Positions 34,901 to 40,585 of a stretch of 64,000 nucleotides of DNA are shown here, piece after piece. The stretch covers positions 17,281,642-17,345,641 of the forward strand of contig OY759264.1 in the NCBI GenBank assembly GCA_963662155.1, given 5' to 3'. Below the pieces are notes generated by a model. That model did no database searches. It had not been told where the DNA came from and saw only the letters and a program-made list of their open reading frames with translations. The stretch's first letter is position 1. Every line of letters starts with the position of its first letter. The position numbers and the translations under genes are program-made. This DNA comes from Lamellibrachia columna. Taxonomy: Eukaryota; Annelida; Polychaeta; Sabellida; Siboglinidae.

Positions 34901-37900
34901 GTGGGCTATCTCAGAACGTCAACATTAATGATGACATGAATGTGTGTGTTACTGCCCACCCACCAGCCTCCCCCGATGGTTGACACAGACTTATATTACT
35001 CACAAGTTACTTTATTCACGTCTTTGTTAAAGTGTTCATCAAGCTGATACAGAATAATTTAGTCAAGATTTTCTTTTAATCACAATTATTCAAAACATGT
35101 ACTCACTCATCGTTTTGGCTACTGAAGGTGACCTTCCTCAGGAAATTGATTCTGAGGCAGTTTAGTTCACCTTCTGCTCACCAGATGGTAAAATAAGCAG
35201 GCTGAGTAAACATTCCTCCTTGTCTCAATTTATGGTTTGAGTTGTCTTTTTGATCCATGTGGCCATGTAACTTTCCGTGTTAATCATGCAGTTGTTTCTG
35301 TTGGCATGATCTGTGATTGACGGTAGCTGAAATGATGCGTCTGTAAATTTTAATATTTGTGGTTAAAGGAAAACCATGACTGAAGTATTCACATGTCAAG
35401 TTTTGTTTACATAATTTACATCCAAAATGGTTTTCACTGCACATCATTATCTTATGAGCAAATTGAGGCTTATTGGTGCAAACCATGAAACGGGATCATG
35501 TCAGTTATACAGCAAATTGACTTCCGTGGGGAGTATTCTGCCATGCTGCAGTCATTGCACACGAGCAATGTTTTGATGGAAGTAATACATGCACACCCTG
35601 TTTTGTCTGTGTTTCAGTGACCGAGATGGGGGAATATGGTAGGCTTGGCATAAGTAGTCTAAATGCTGTCTTGTTCTAACAATGTTGGAAAGATGAAGCA
35701 AGGTTCACACATCTAAAGTCCTTATATTACACTTTCCCAGCCCAGGAAATGACAACTAAATTACTAAAAATTCTTTAGTGGTCGTTGGATTGCTTCTAGT
35801 CAATAACAATGGAGAAATCTGGCCTTTGTAATTGGAAGTTATGCTTATGCATAATTTATAAGAATTTATAAGTTGCATGATGTGTGAACTCTGGAAGAGA
35901 GTGACAGTATAAGAACGTGGTGGAAGGCTCTAGGCAGTTTGTAAGGGGCACATAGTTCATGACCTTCAGTCTGTTCTAACACTGGCAGGGCGATGTTTGT
36001 TTGTGGGAATCAAGGTGCTTTTTCTTCTGCTTGTTTTGTTTCACACTGTTTCTTTTGGGTGTTTATTATTTTTAGTATATGCCTGGTAGCTGCACCTACC
36101 CTGGTAGCTTCATCTACCCTGGTAGCTGCATCTGCCTAGTAGCTGTACCTGTCAGGTACCCTTTCCTACTTGGTAGTGGTACCAGGACATACCAGGTACC
36201 AAGACCTGGTGGTTGCACCTACCTGGCCTGGTACCAGCACCTTCCTGGCATTGTATACCTACCTAGTAGCAATATCTTCCTGGTATCTGTACATTCCTGG
36301 CATTGGGACCTTCCTAATACCAAGACCTACACGGTACCACAATCAAACATCAAGACCTACATGCCTGGTACCAGGACCTACTTGGTGTCAGTACTTAATT
36401 GGTACGTGGACCTACTGAAACTTGGTATCAGTACATATTTGGTACCAGTACCTACTTGGTACCAGTACCTATTTGATGCCAACACCTACATGGTATCCAT
36501 ACGTGCCTGGTACCAGGACCTACCTTGTACCAAGACTGACTTGGTGCCTGGACTTTCTTGTTACCAGGACCTACTTGGTACCAGTACCTACTTGGTACAA
36601 GGACCTACTTGATACAAGGACCTACGTGGTACTAAAACCATGTTGGTATCCATATTTAGTAGCTGCCACTAAGTGCTACCTGTTGCTACAGTACAATGGC
36701 ATTGACTGGGTAGCTGCATTAATGAGGCTGTGTTATTTCCTTGGTACCGCACATGTTTGTTAGCCTTTGACTAGAGTTTGTATAGTTGACACTTTCTAGT
36801 TTTCTTGCACAATCTTGTCATGTTAGCCACATTGCGTTATTAATGTGTACCTTGTTAAAAGCTTAAAGCAAACTCAGATAGTGTCACAAACATGTAATTA
36901 TTTCTATAAATTTATGCAGTGTTGCGTTTGTTAACAAACAATTGGTAGTGTAATTGTCACATGATAGTTATAGCTGTCAGTCATGCTTTACAGTTAATTT
37001 ACAGTAATCAGTAGTTGGTGAAAGCTGTGTAATGGCATACAGTTATTGCACATGTTCCCATATGAACACATCTATGTAGTGTGTTTATATCACACATTTT
37101 GTGTGTACACATCTATGTAGTGTGTTTATATCACACATTTTGTGTGTACACATCTATGTAGTGTGTTTATATCACATCATGTGTATATGTTACATATACT
37201 GGCAACTAATGGTTATAGCTATAGCAGATTTTCATGCGTTATAGCCAGAATCATTAGTTGCTGCTAGAGGGCGCTACAAAAGTATTTCTGCTGTTTGGGT
37301 CTATAGAAATAATATTGCTAAATAACCCATTCAAAATCCTGTCAAACCACCTTTGGTCGAACCCCCGAGTGGTCAAACACCCTGTAATTAAAATAACAGA
37401 AATGTTGTAAGAGTATTGGCTACTAATATTTATCCACTCTTAAGTTTTTCTCACTGGGATGCTTGTTGGAAACTGAATAGTTAAAATGTTTTTAATTCTG
37501 CTTGTATAATTCTGTTTTACGTTTAATTGTTGTTGGAAGATAAAGTGTTATGTATTGATTGATTAATCTTGAATATTGGTGAATCACAGTTACAACGTTT
37601 TATATTATTATCAGTTCATATGACATATTACAACATAAACTGAATTATTTATCATTAATAAGATATAATAACTATGTTAAGAATCAAATACTGCAACATA
37701 TAGACATTAAAATTAGTAACCAATACTCTTTTAATGTTTTTGTTGTTAAAGGTGAAAAGTCTTATAATTTTCACTTACTTAGTTTACACTATATAACATG
37801 ATTTTATGATAAAAAATAGACTTTGTGCATTTAATGCTAATTCACTAATCACTTGACCAATGGGGGGGGTATTGACCTAGGGGGTTTCTCATGGAACCAA

Positions 37901-38831
37901 TGGTGACAGTTCCTTGTGCATGTGTTACAGGTCGGTGTGCAAAAATGTACCGAGATGTGACATGATATGGAAGCGATCAGCAAAGAGAACGCCCTCTACC
38001 AGGCAACAACAGTCAACGGACCTAAATCGAACGGCAAGTTTCCGTCTAGAAGACATCTCACACCCTCGTAACCTCAACAGCACCAATAGGAACATTGATC
38101 ACATGACTCCTGAAGAACATCACAGAACTCCTGGTGTACGTCACATGACTCCTGGGGGACATCATTATCCAAGGAATGACACTGAACAACCTATTGTGCA
38201 GGTCATTGGTAGTCATGGCAACAGTAATTATGATGACACGCTTTTGCCCACTCGACCTGCCCCTGCAGCTCCTGTTCCAGCAAGACCGGCACCGGTACCG
38301 CCCCAGAGACCAGTACCGGTACTGCCCCAGAGACCAAGTGCTGGACCATTCAGTGCCACGTCCGACCACGAGTACGCCAACAGGCCTGCGAGACCACCGC
38401 CCCCGCAGAAACAGCAACACCCCTCACCCAAGGGGGGAATCAAACCCCAATGGGGTGCACGGCAACCAATGCCATCTCCACGGACTCAACCAACTGATAA
38501 CCAAGAGCAACCGTCATACAGTTGGGACGCTCTCCGTGACAACACACCCGTGACAGAAGGCAATGTGGGAAGACCGGAGGACGAGGAGAAGAACAAGGAA
38601 GAGCGCAGGGAACGATTCCAGCGTAGACTCAACGGCTTCGAGAGCAAAGTGCAGCAGCAGCCCGGTGATCAACAGAAGTCTGTGCCCATTGGTCAAGTGG
38701 TCAAACCAACACTGCCAATGAAACCGAAAGTGGCTCGCAGTGAGAGTCAAACAAGCAAGGCGGGGTGTTCCAGACCCCATGAGAAACCTCCCCCACCCCC
38801 GGCTAGCACGAAACCCAAATTTAACAAGTAA
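7857..38831 (+). CDS. ADAM metalloprotease-disintegrin, meltrin (ADAM12/19/33)-like, 19 exons, 5' end missing
   Basis: Type I membrane zinc protease expected to shed ectodomains at the cell surface and to bind integrins or adhesion proteins. Joined exons: 7857-7933, 11741-11819, 12824-12906, 13938-14053, 14813-14874, 16247-16330, 16728-16799, 19573-19742, 21027-21111, 21772-21902, 22694-22865, 23746-23841, 24237-24368, 24763-24944, 29723-29927, 32143-32217, 32573-32684, 34746-34884, 37931-38831. Total is 2973 nt with consistent phases: 990 residues plus stop, numbered here from exon 1. Prodomain 1-138, furin site RKKR 139-142, reprolysin ~148-350 with [12 protein letters not shown] (291-302) and Met-turn CIMS (313-316), disintegrin ~355-440, cysteine-rich to ~582, EGF-like ~583-636, TM ~649-673, cytoplasmic 674-990. 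APPYCDK and GGSLHSGPI after the EGF core are typical of ADAM12/19/33. No signal peptide exon was found. The paralogue cannot be fixed from sequence alone. Confidence 0.93.
8030..8325 (-). mobile_element. LINE reverse-transcriptase 3' fragment (minus strand)
   Basis: The reverse complement aligns at the nucleotide level with 60365-60610 of the LINE below. Shared peptide pieces include [26 protein letters not shown] and DRNI. It carries several frameshifts and is dead. It lies in ADAM intron 1 in antisense orientation. Confidence 0.85.
8326..8729. other. Intron 1 DNA, flank of the foldback element
   Basis: No gene. The last bases resemble the left side of a dispersed sequence seen again near 23455-23500, which serves as an unfilled version of the insertion site at 8730. 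Confidence 0.4.
8740..11275. mobile_element. Putative non-autonomous foldback DNA element with minisatellite core
   Basis: Left end 8750-8815 is made of GTAACGGACAAAAAGTAACA-type subrepeats. Right end 11130-11275 carries the reverse complement (GTTACTTTTTGTCCGTTACT type), so the two ends are inverted repeats. The 10-bp word TATTTGACAG flanks it at 8730-8739 and 11276-11285, as a target-site duplication would. A paralogous site at 23491-23510 reads TGTTTGGCAG followed directly by AATTAACTGG, i.e. the same flank without the insertion. The interior is a 29-bp minisatellite with no transposase. A 10-bp duplication would suit a Mutator-like mobiliser, but that is inference. Confidence 0.65.
9290..10997. 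repeat. 29-bp minisatellite, about 59 copies
   Basis: Near-identical 29-bp units of the form GGGTACACGTACACAAGGTC plus TGTCTGTAT, about 1.7 kb. Each unit holds a palindromic core, GTACACGTAC or GTACATGTAC. The unit lacks stop codons in most registers, so long frames appear in all six frames (up to ~600 codons). They begin and end at the array and are not genes. Confidence 0.97.
11286..11740. other. Intron 1, 3' portion
   Basis: 11286-11345 matches the dispersed sequence at 23501-23560 (AATTAACTG, GCTTCTGCC, TTGAGA). The rest up to the TCTCCAG acceptor is featureless. Confidence 0.45.
11741..11819 (+). CDS. ADAM exon 2, prodomain
   Basis: Follows CTCTCCAG and ends before GTAAGT. Encodes [17 protein letters not shown] then VVNTPNNH. 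The LLPxxYxExYF run is diagnostic of ADAM prodomains. NYT is a possible N-glycosylation site. Confidence 0.92.
11820..12823. other. Intron 2, with a 17-bp minisatellite at 12054-12126
   Basis: A short array of about four 17-bp units, GTTACCATGTTTACTAT, lies at 12054-12126. The rest of the intron shows nothing recognisable. Confidence 0.7.
12824..12906 (+). CDS. ADAM exon 3, prodomain
   Basis: After CTTCCAG, before GTGAGT. Encodes [15 protein letters not shown] then VAVSTCNGL, matching the CxYxGxVxxxxxS...STCxGL signature. Contains the two structural prodomain cysteines. Confidence 0.92.
12907..13554. other. Intron 3, 5' portion
   Basis: AT-rich; no gene or recognised element. Confidence 0.4.
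13555..13900. mobile_element. MITE-like element, copy A
   Basis: About 345 bp with imperfect inverted ends (TATTCGACCTACTAAGC at the left; TCGACATA at the right). It aligns with 14491-14774, sharing TTGGGCCATGGA, GGAATCTGTTCTTA, AATAAGGTAACT, TAGTGGTGTCATTTGGTGAC and GAAAAGTGGTGCCAACT. A segment near 13655-13742 containing TTTCTCTAGACAATAAGGT is doubled in this copy. No coding capacity. Confidence 0.7.
13938..14053 (+). CDS. ADAM exon 4, prodomain
   Basis: Acceptor TTGGTCAG, donor GTGAGT. Encodes [26 protein letters not shown] and NNATTG, matching the YxIEPL...HxxYR block. No cysteine follows, so the usual prodomain cysteine-switch residue is not evident here or in exon 5. NAT is a possible glycosylation site. 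Confidence 0.92.
14080..14430 (+). repeat. Dispersed repeat family R1, copy 2
   Basis: Aligns end to end with 39255-39620: GTTCGTTGATGTTCAGAT, TTCAAGTAATATG, AAAGAATTGACTTTAAT, the CCAATCTGG region, TAATAGTTTGTCC.ATGATT and ACAAACGAGCTAGCGTG. This copy carries no satellite expansion, so it approximates the ancestral structure of the R1 copy at 16985-19556. Confidence 0.7.
14408..14507 (+). repeat. 50-bp tandem duplication
   Basis: CCTTTAAAGTTACACAGCAT and the next 30 bases (to ...GACCTAATAAA) occur twice in direct succession at the left border of MITE copy B. Confidence 0.9.
14491..14774. mobile_element. MITE-like element, copy B
   Basis: Second copy of the element at 13555-13900. Its right end reads CGCTTAATATGTCGAAT, the inverse of the family's left end. 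It stops 38 bp before exon 5, the same spacing copy A has to exon 4. Confidence 0.7.
14813..14874 (+). CDS. ADAM exon 5, end of prodomain
   Basis: Acceptor TGTTGCAG, donor GTAAGT. Encodes [21 protein letters not shown]. Its final arginine joins exon 6 to make the RKKR proprotein-convertase site. A 62-nt exon fits the phases on both sides exactly. It is poorly conserved, which is normal for this linker. Confidence 0.85.
15000..15135 (+). mobile_element. LINE 3' coding remnant (second family)
   Basis: The plus-strand translation reads [19 protein letters not shown], then [10 protein letters not shown]. This matches the WNxLPxxLR...FKxxLKTHLF C-terminus of CR1/L2-type reverse transcriptases. 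It is a short 5'-truncated fragment in intron 5. Confidence 0.65.
15151..15915. repeat. Minisatellite with alternating 36- and 47-bp units
   Basis: Basic 36-bp unit: AACGACCCCTTCAGTGTGCA plus ACTTGGTGTGCCCCTC. Some units carry an extra 11 bp, GG(C/T)GGCCCCTG, giving 47 bp. Order by eye: five long, four short, three long, one short, one long, then short and decaying. About 18 units, much richer in GC than the flanks. Confidence 0.95.
15916..16246. other. Intron 5, 3' portion
   Basis: AT-rich; nothing recognised up to the TTCTGTGCAG acceptor. Confidence 0.45.
16247..16330 (+). CDS. ADAM exon 6, furin site and start of protease domain
   Basis: Encodes [11 protein letters not shown] then [13 protein letters not shown]. 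Completes the RKKR cleavage site and gives the first beta strand of the reprolysin fold (usual form RYVELxxVxD). Donor GTATGT. Confidence 0.95.
16331..16727. other. Intron 6
   Basis: 397 bp, AT-rich, with short TGTGACATT.C repeats at about 16634-16710 ahead of the acceptor ATTGCAG. No element defined. Confidence 0.6.
16728..16799 (+). CDS. ADAM exon 7, protease domain
   Basis: Encodes [18 protein letters not shown] then INIVSG, the first helix of the reprolysin domain (usual pattern ...V..R..EI.N.V). 72 nt, phase 0 at both ends, donor GTAAGT. Confidence 0.93.
17020..17435 (+). repeat. ~29-bp minisatellite, about 14 degenerate copies
   Basis: Units like TGTGTGAATAGTTCAAGTAA followed by TATGTGCAG, with base changes throughout. 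Derived from the GTGAATA...TTAAGTAATATG segment of repeat family R1. Confidence 0.92.
17503..19345 (+). repeat. 45-bp satellite, 41 nearly identical units
   Basis: Unit: CAAAAGTGTGAGTAGCCTCA, TGTTACGGTATGTACAGTAA, ACTTA. Units are the same by eye except at one site, CAAAAG versus CACAAG, plus edge units. C-type units start at 17551, 17776, 17866, 17911, 18046, 18091, 18226, 18451, 18541, 18586, 18721, 18766, 18901, 19036, 19081, 19216, 19261 and 19306. The pattern from 17551-18225 recurs exactly at 18226-18900 (675 bp, 15 units). Confidence 0.97.
19573..19742 (+). CDS. ADAM exon 8, protease domain
   Basis: Acceptor ATCGGCAG. Encodes [20 protein letters not shown], then [30 protein letters not shown]. 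The VALVGxEIWT and HDNAQ-type signatures are classic for ADAM proteases. Donor GTAGGT. Reading past the donor meets TAG at once, so only the first donor of the array that follows keeps the frame open. Confidence 0.96.
19743..20590 (+). repeat. ~39-bp minisatellite built from the exon 8 / intron 8 junction
   Basis: About 21 copies of AACACCCAGATGATCAG followed by GTAGGTTCACTCACTCAAC. The first half repeats the last ~17 bases of exon 8 (encoding NAQMIR); the second half is the start of intron 8. Nearly every copy keeps CAGGTAGG, a donor-like site. A ~280-bp higher-order block is also duplicated: the variant GAAACAACACCAAGATGAAC occurs at 19991 and 20271. Confidence 0.95.
20591..21026. other. 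Intron 8, 3' portion
   Basis: No recognised feature before the acceptor GTTTGTAG. Confidence 0.45.
21027..21111 (+). CDS. ADAM exon 9, protease domain
   Basis: Encodes [19 protein letters not shown] then [10 protein letters not shown], the G..VG.A..G.MC....S.G...D block just before the zinc-binding helix. Donor GTGAGT. Confidence 0.95.
21112..21771. repeat. Intron 9: ATCGTTGTAGTTGTC repeats and ~34-bp minisatellite
   Basis: Within 20 bp of the donor lie short repeats of ATCGTTGTAGTTGTC (about 21127-21165). From about 21205 to 21690 runs a degenerate array of ~34-bp units, ACTCATTGTTATTCACATAT plus TGTTGACACTGTCC, about ten copies. Confidence 0.85.
21772..21902 (+). CDS. ADAM exon 10, zinc-binding catalytic centre
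   Basis: Acceptor CCTGACAG. Encodes [14 protein letters not shown], then [12 protein letters not shown], then [14 protein letters not shown]. All three zinc-binding histidines (291, 295, 301), the catalytic glutamate (292) and the Met-turn methionine (315) are present, so an active protease is predicted. Donor GTAAGT. Confidence 0.98.
21903..22693. other. Intron 10, with LINE tail at 21935-22020
   Basis: 21945-22015 carries GGTGGCTTCTTTGTCCACTT, GCCATCTGGGCC and GATGGCAATCTTGATAAATC, the same LINE tail as at 7335 and 60955. The rest is unremarkable. A frame opening at 22470 runs into exon 11, but its first ~75 codons are intronic. Confidence 0.7.
22694..22865 (+). CDS. ADAM exon 11, end of protease and start of disintegrin
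   Basis: Acceptor CATTACAG. Encodes [48 protein letters not shown]. WSxCS...F......CL.N.P ends the reprolysin fold and CGNGxVExxEECDCG opens the disintegrin domain. Donor GTCAGT, a weaker but acceptable match. Confidence 0.97.
22866..23745. other. Intron 11, with retroposon tail and dispersed-site paralogue
   Basis: About 23140-23225: AAGGGTGCTATATAAAAAAA followed by TTATTATTATTAATAAAG, the kind of 3' tail shared by the SINE/LINE copies at 47590 and 63570. 23455-23560 resembles both flanks of the foldback element at 8740-11275 joined without the insertion. The remainder is AT-rich. Confidence 0.55.
23746..23841 (+). CDS. ADAM exon 12, disintegrin domain
   Basis: Acceptor CTCTTGCAG. Encodes [31 protein letters not shown], the CxxxCCdxxTCxL...C..G.CC central part of the disintegrin fold. 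Donor GTAAGA. Reading through gives VRYS then a stop. Confidence 0.96.
23842..23950 (+). repeat. 34-bp minisatellite built from the exon 12 / intron 12 junction
   Basis: Three full units plus a partial one: GTAAGATACAGTTAAATACC, TGTCTATCAGCCAG and variants. Each unit ends in (A/T)(G/C)CCAG followed by GTAAGATA, reproducing the authentic exon 12 end CTGCCAG and its donor. Third-unit form TTACCTGCCAG is closest to the exon's CCACCTGCCAG. Confidence 0.9.
23951..24236. other. Intron 12, 3' portion
   Basis: No recognised feature; acceptor TCCATGTAG. Confidence 0.5.
24237..24368 (+). CDS. ADAM exon 13, disintegrin loop
   Basis: Encodes [16 protein letters not shown], then [18 protein letters not shown]. 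This is the disintegrin adhesion loop. There is no RGD. The conserved DLPEFC end of the loop is kept, with valine where most family members have glutamate or serine before the CD. Donor GTGAGT. Confidence 0.97.
24376..24490 (+). repeat. ~15-bp minisatellite next to the exon 13 donor
   Basis: Repeats of GAGAGGCTGGGTGGA starting only about 8 bp after the donor. About seven units. Confidence 0.9.
24763..24944 (+). CDS. ADAM exon 14, cysteine-rich domain
   Basis: Acceptor GTGTTTCAG. Encodes [42 protein letters not shown]. Fits the YCYxGxC.....QC..LWG signature and the following GxCG motif of ADAM cysteine-rich domains. Donor GTGAGT, followed at once by a TG microsatellite. Confidence 0.96.
24945..25010 (+). 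repeat. (TG)n/(CG) microsatellite at the exon 14 donor
   Basis: GTGTGTGTGTGTGCGCGTG-type dinucleotides starting about 15 bp after the donor. Confidence 0.9.
25231..29275. mobile_element. pogo/Tigger-like DNA transposon, decayed, in intron 14
   Basis: Left end reads TA then CAGTCGAGCCTCGTTATAAC. The right end, read on the minus strand, is TA then CAGTCGCGCCTCATTATTAC. These are imperfect inverted repeats of the type seen in Tc1/mariner-pogo elements, flanked by the expected TA. Length about 4.05 kb. The only coding remnant seen is a frameshifted minus-strand ORF at 27426-28128; no DDE transposase was recognised inside. A near-perfect hairpin, GTTCCGTAGCC-AAAT-GGCTACGGAAC, lies at 25921-25946. 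Confidence 0.7.
27426..28128 (-). pseudogene. Broken accessory ORF of the DNA transposon, function unknown
   Basis: The minus-strand frame starts [19 protein letters not shown] (28128 down) and includes [18 protein letters not shown]. It then shifts frame near 27990 into a 168-codon stretch with [18 protein letters not shown], a highly charged probable coiled coil rich in R, K and E, and [11 protein letters not shown]. It shifts again near 27545 into [20 protein letters not shown] and ends LICEDLVLC. Two frameshifts make it a pseudogene. The preserved composition suggests that the source copy was protein-coding. I do not recognise a named domain. Confidence 0.6.
29276..29458. other. Intron 14, between transposon and acceptor array
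   Basis: No recognised feature. A minus-strand frame crosses the transposon border and is fortuitous. Confidence 0.4.
29459..29722 (+). repeat. 28-bp minisatellite built from the intron 14 / exon 15 junction
   Basis: About ten units of CATTGTGTTACAGGGATGTG plus ATGTATAA. The authentic junction is GTGTTACAG followed by exon 15 GGATGTCATGTGTGG, so each unit carries intron end plus exon start. The final unit is the exon itself. Every unit keeps TTACAG or ATACAG/GTACAG, a potential acceptor. 28 is not a multiple of three, so use of an upstream copy would shift frame. Confidence 0.93.
29723..29927 (+). CDS. ADAM exon 15, cysteine-rich domain
   Basis: Encodes [46 protein letters not shown]. CGxLxC and DPGxVxxGxKCGxxK are ADAM cysteine-rich landmarks. 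It begins in phase 2 with a single G completing the lysine codon from exon 14. Donor GTGAGT. Confidence 0.96.
29930..31120. repeat. GACACCAACATGGT minisatellite split by a DNA element
   Basis: Short units of (G)ATGACACCAACATGATGACA type start just after the exon 15 donor (29945-30000) and resume at 31019-31118 (GGTGACACCAACATGGTGAC). The intervening 30008-30998 is a separate inserted element. Confidence 0.8.
30008..30998. mobile_element. DNA element with GGCGAGCGAT inverted ends
   Basis: Left end GAGGCGAGCGATCGCTC; right end AATCGCTCGCCTAAATT and then TTTAGGCGAGCGATTTATCG, so both ends carry the inverted GGCGAGCGAT motif. Its interior (about 30235-30660) aligns with 26145-26570 inside the pogo-like element: TAAATGTCACA.CCTGTTG, AAAATAATAACCTG, ACTTAACATTGATTCA and ATGCGGATGACGAATTC. 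No transposase frame. Confidence 0.65.
31231..31360. mobile_element. Short MITE / hairpin
   Basis: Left arm TTCTCAGAACGAGGCAGCCG then TGTGTTATC. Right arm is its inverse, GATAACACACGACTACCTCG then TTCTGAGAA. Arms of about 29 bp differ at very few positions; total ~130 bp. Confidence 0.8.
31361..31659. other. Intron 15 DNA
   Basis: No recognised feature. Confidence 0.4.
31660..32105. repeat. 45-bp minisatellite organised as alternating dimers
   Basis: About ten 45-bp units: TTAAGAGATGATTGTCTTGT, ATACTGGCTCCACTGCCACT, GTAAG. From about 31795 two types alternate: CCACTGCCACTGTAAGTTAAGAG and CCACCGCCACTGTATGTTACGAG versions, giving a 90-bp dimer repeated about 3.5 times. The array ends ~40 bp before exon 16. 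Confidence 0.94.
32143..32217 (+). CDS. ADAM exon 16, end of cysteine-rich region
   Basis: Acceptor ATTCTTTCAG. Encodes [17 protein letters not shown] then SPDCHSKG. Fits the ICxxxxCV...C...C(H/N)xxGVC stretch leading into the EGF module. 75 nt, phase 0 at both ends. Donor GTAAGT. Confidence 0.94.
32218..32572. other. Intron 16
   Basis: 355 bp, AT-rich, no recognised element; acceptor TTGTATAG. Confidence 0.5.
32573..32684 (+). CDS. ADAM exon 17, EGF-like module
   Basis: Encodes [20 protein letters not shown] then [15 protein letters not shown]. The CxCxxGxxPPxC core and the GGSxxSGP tail match ADAM12/19/33. Donor GTGAGT. Confidence 0.95.
32685..33094. other. Intron 17, 5' portion
   Basis: No recognised feature. 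Confidence 0.4.
33095..33655. repeat. ~30-bp GC-rich minisatellite
   Basis: About 18 units of TTTAGTATGTGGGCTTTGAC plus CCCCTCCCCC with many base changes and small indels. Strong purine/pyrimidine strand bias. Confidence 0.93.
33715..34745. repeat. ACATTTAACTTGAC short-unit array, interrupted
   Basis: Irregular units based on ACATTTAACTTGAC / ACATTTACTTGAC / ACATTTAACTCA at 33715-34142, resuming at 34635-34745 and running right into the acceptor of exon 18. A ~490-bp unrelated stretch (34146-34634) interrupts it and holds nothing recognisable. Confidence 0.85.
34746..34884 (+). CDS. ADAM exon 18, transmembrane helix
   Basis: Acceptor GACGTTTGCAG. Encodes [29 protein letters not shown], then [11 protein letters not shown]. 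About 25 hydrophobic residues followed by a basic stop-transfer sequence. Donor GTATAG is a weak match, but phase and downstream homology fit. Confidence 0.93.
34885..36070. other. Intron 18, 5' portion
   Basis: No array or element that I can define. Confidence 0.4.
36071..36745. repeat. GGTACCAGTACCTACTT minisatellite
   Basis: Degenerate units of about 17-19 bp, CTTGGTACCAGTACCTA, rich in the palindrome GGTACC. Open frames here ([15 protein letters not shown] peptides) are by-products. Confidence 0.9.
36746..37930. other. Intron 18, 3' portion, with 41-bp x3 repeat at 37065-37185
   Basis: Three 41-bp units containing ACATCTATGTAGTGTGTTTA and TATCACACATTTTGTG occur at 37065-37185. The rest is AT-rich up to the acceptor TGTGTTACAG. 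From 37882 the sequence is shared with 48113 onward. Confidence 0.75.
37931..38831 (+). CDS. ADAM exon 19, proline-rich cytoplasmic tail and stop
   Basis: Encodes [20 protein letters not shown], a middle part with two HMTP(E/G).HH repeats, then a long proline-rich region. SH3-ligand motifs seen: [40 protein letters not shown] and [14 protein letters not shown] charged stretch ([17 protein letters not shown]) lies near 38577-38626. The tail is about 300 residues, long for the group, and ends at TAA. Likely partners are SH3 adaptors or kinases, as known for meltrins; inferred. Confidence 0.95.
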
Positions 38832-39254
38832 CTCTTTGTCAAAGTGAATGATATCATTACTGTGATGTGTTGCAGGGAAGAGCAATCTCTGGTGCCATCC
38901 TAAGTTGGAAATCATCTTGCTTTATTACACTGTTAAATAACAAGTGATAATCACATCTCCAAGTAGTGTTGGGTGCTGCACATGAAGTTTAGTTAGTGTT
39001 TTTTGCACATCAACACTTTTTTCACATTACGTTTTATGTGCATATTTTTGTAAGCATTTTATTTTCCCAGTTTTATTTCTTTGAAGCGTCAGGTTATTTT
39101 GCTGTCATCTGACAATAGCATTGCACCACATCAGCTTTGTTTGTTTCACATATCATTTACATTGGGTTTCGTTGAAACTATCATCGTCACTAAAACTTAG
39201 TTATTGTGACATCACAGTTGCCCTGACTTAAAACTACCTCTTCATTTGGGTTAG
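38832..39254 (+). other. Probable 3' UTR of the ADAM gene
   Basis: AT-rich, non-coding sequence directly after the stop. I see no canonical AATAAA close by; a candidate is CCAATAAAAG near 40535, which would make a long 3' UTR containing an R1 repeat. The end of the transcript is not determined. Confidence 0.4.
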
Positions 39255-39625
39255 CCCGTCGGGTTCGTCGATGTTCAGATTCGTAGTGCGTGAATATTTT
39301 AAGTAATATGCGCAGTCGGTTTAGTAAAAGATTGTATAGTTTTATTAAAATCATCGAAAGAATTGACATTAATTGTTAGTTCGAGTAAAGTGTGAATAGC
39401 TATATGTCATAGTATATAGAGCTGGACAACTTCTGGCCTTTTTATCGAATTTTGACTGCATCTGGTCAAATATAATTTAATAGTTTATCTGATGATTTCA
39501 TCAAAACCAAATGATAAGTTAATACAAACGAGCTAGCATGTCGTAGTAGGTGCAGGATAGGTTCACTTTTTTACAAAATTATTATAAACAAGAAATTTAA
39601 TTGAGGAGGGATCATTAACTGTGAA
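39255..39625 (+). repeat. Dispersed repeat family R1, copy 4 (full length, unexpanded)
   Basis: Contains each R1 landmark once: GTGAATATTTTAAGTAATAT, GGTTTAGTAAAAGATTG, AAAGAATTGACATTAATTG, GTGTGAATAGC, ACAAACGAGCTAGCATG, TTGAGGAGGGATCATTAAC. It is the best reference for the ancestral element. Confidence 0.7.
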
Positions 39626-40585
39626 AGTACATTGAAACGTCATGTTGCATTAGAAGATTAGGGTGCTGACCCTAGAAGATGGGGTAAGCAACCTGGAGGG
39701 TGGAAGTACGTATTGAAGGATCAACAATCCATGTAGGTATATGTGAGTAGGTGTTTATTCTTGTCTTGTGTAATAATCAGATAACACTTAGCCAATGATT
39801 ATTTAATGATCTTTAAATCTGTATGAAAATTATAATATTACTTTGAGAAATGTTTTGTTGAAATAGCGTCCATGTTTTTTTAAGTTATTTCTATTTCTTT
39901 ATTCGAGATCGGCCATCGGGCTTTTGAGTTATATTCTATATATGCTGCCACCTGCATAGTTACAACACATTTATGTTACCGTCACAATTGCTGCAGTTAT
40001 TTTCACAGTGGGTTAGACACAGGTGCTGGGTTTTAGGTTAACACTGATCATGTGACTGATGTATAATTATCAATGCAACTGTTTCTTGACAAACATTTGA
40101 TTGATGTATAGATGGATTTTTATGTGTATGACTATCACAGCTGGCTGGTAGGTAACATGTTTTGGGGGTAGTTTGAGCCCAAATTGCAGTAATTACAAAG
40201 CCATTTAAACTAATTTGGGTCTAAAAATGTAAAAAGCCACCTGCTGTTTGGATAATTTTGTTTGTACGGAGCTTGAACAGGAGTAATAATGTTTAATGAA
40301 TTCACAAACGCATCAAAGAACATAGGCGTACCTTATCGTTTAATATTGTGCTGTTGAATATCTAGCTAGGAACGGTTTAGAAAAAGTAATCTGTTGATGT
40401 ACTCCTTTTAGAAATGACTCGTACATTTGCTGGTTGAATGAGATTTATATTTTGTGTGTAAATTATTGACGTTTTAATATGTTTGTGAAATATTGCAATT
40501 AATCCCACGCTGGCGTGGAACGCTTTGTATTGTCCAATAAAAGTAACTAAACATAATTTGAGCATGTGTTGTGTTAAAATAGTTG

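Noticed and set aside
37914..37930. ATG at 37914 as a start codon of an independent proline-rich protein
   Set aside because: It lies in the intron just before a good acceptor; the exon joins exon 18 in the correct phase and supplies the expected cytoplasmic tail.
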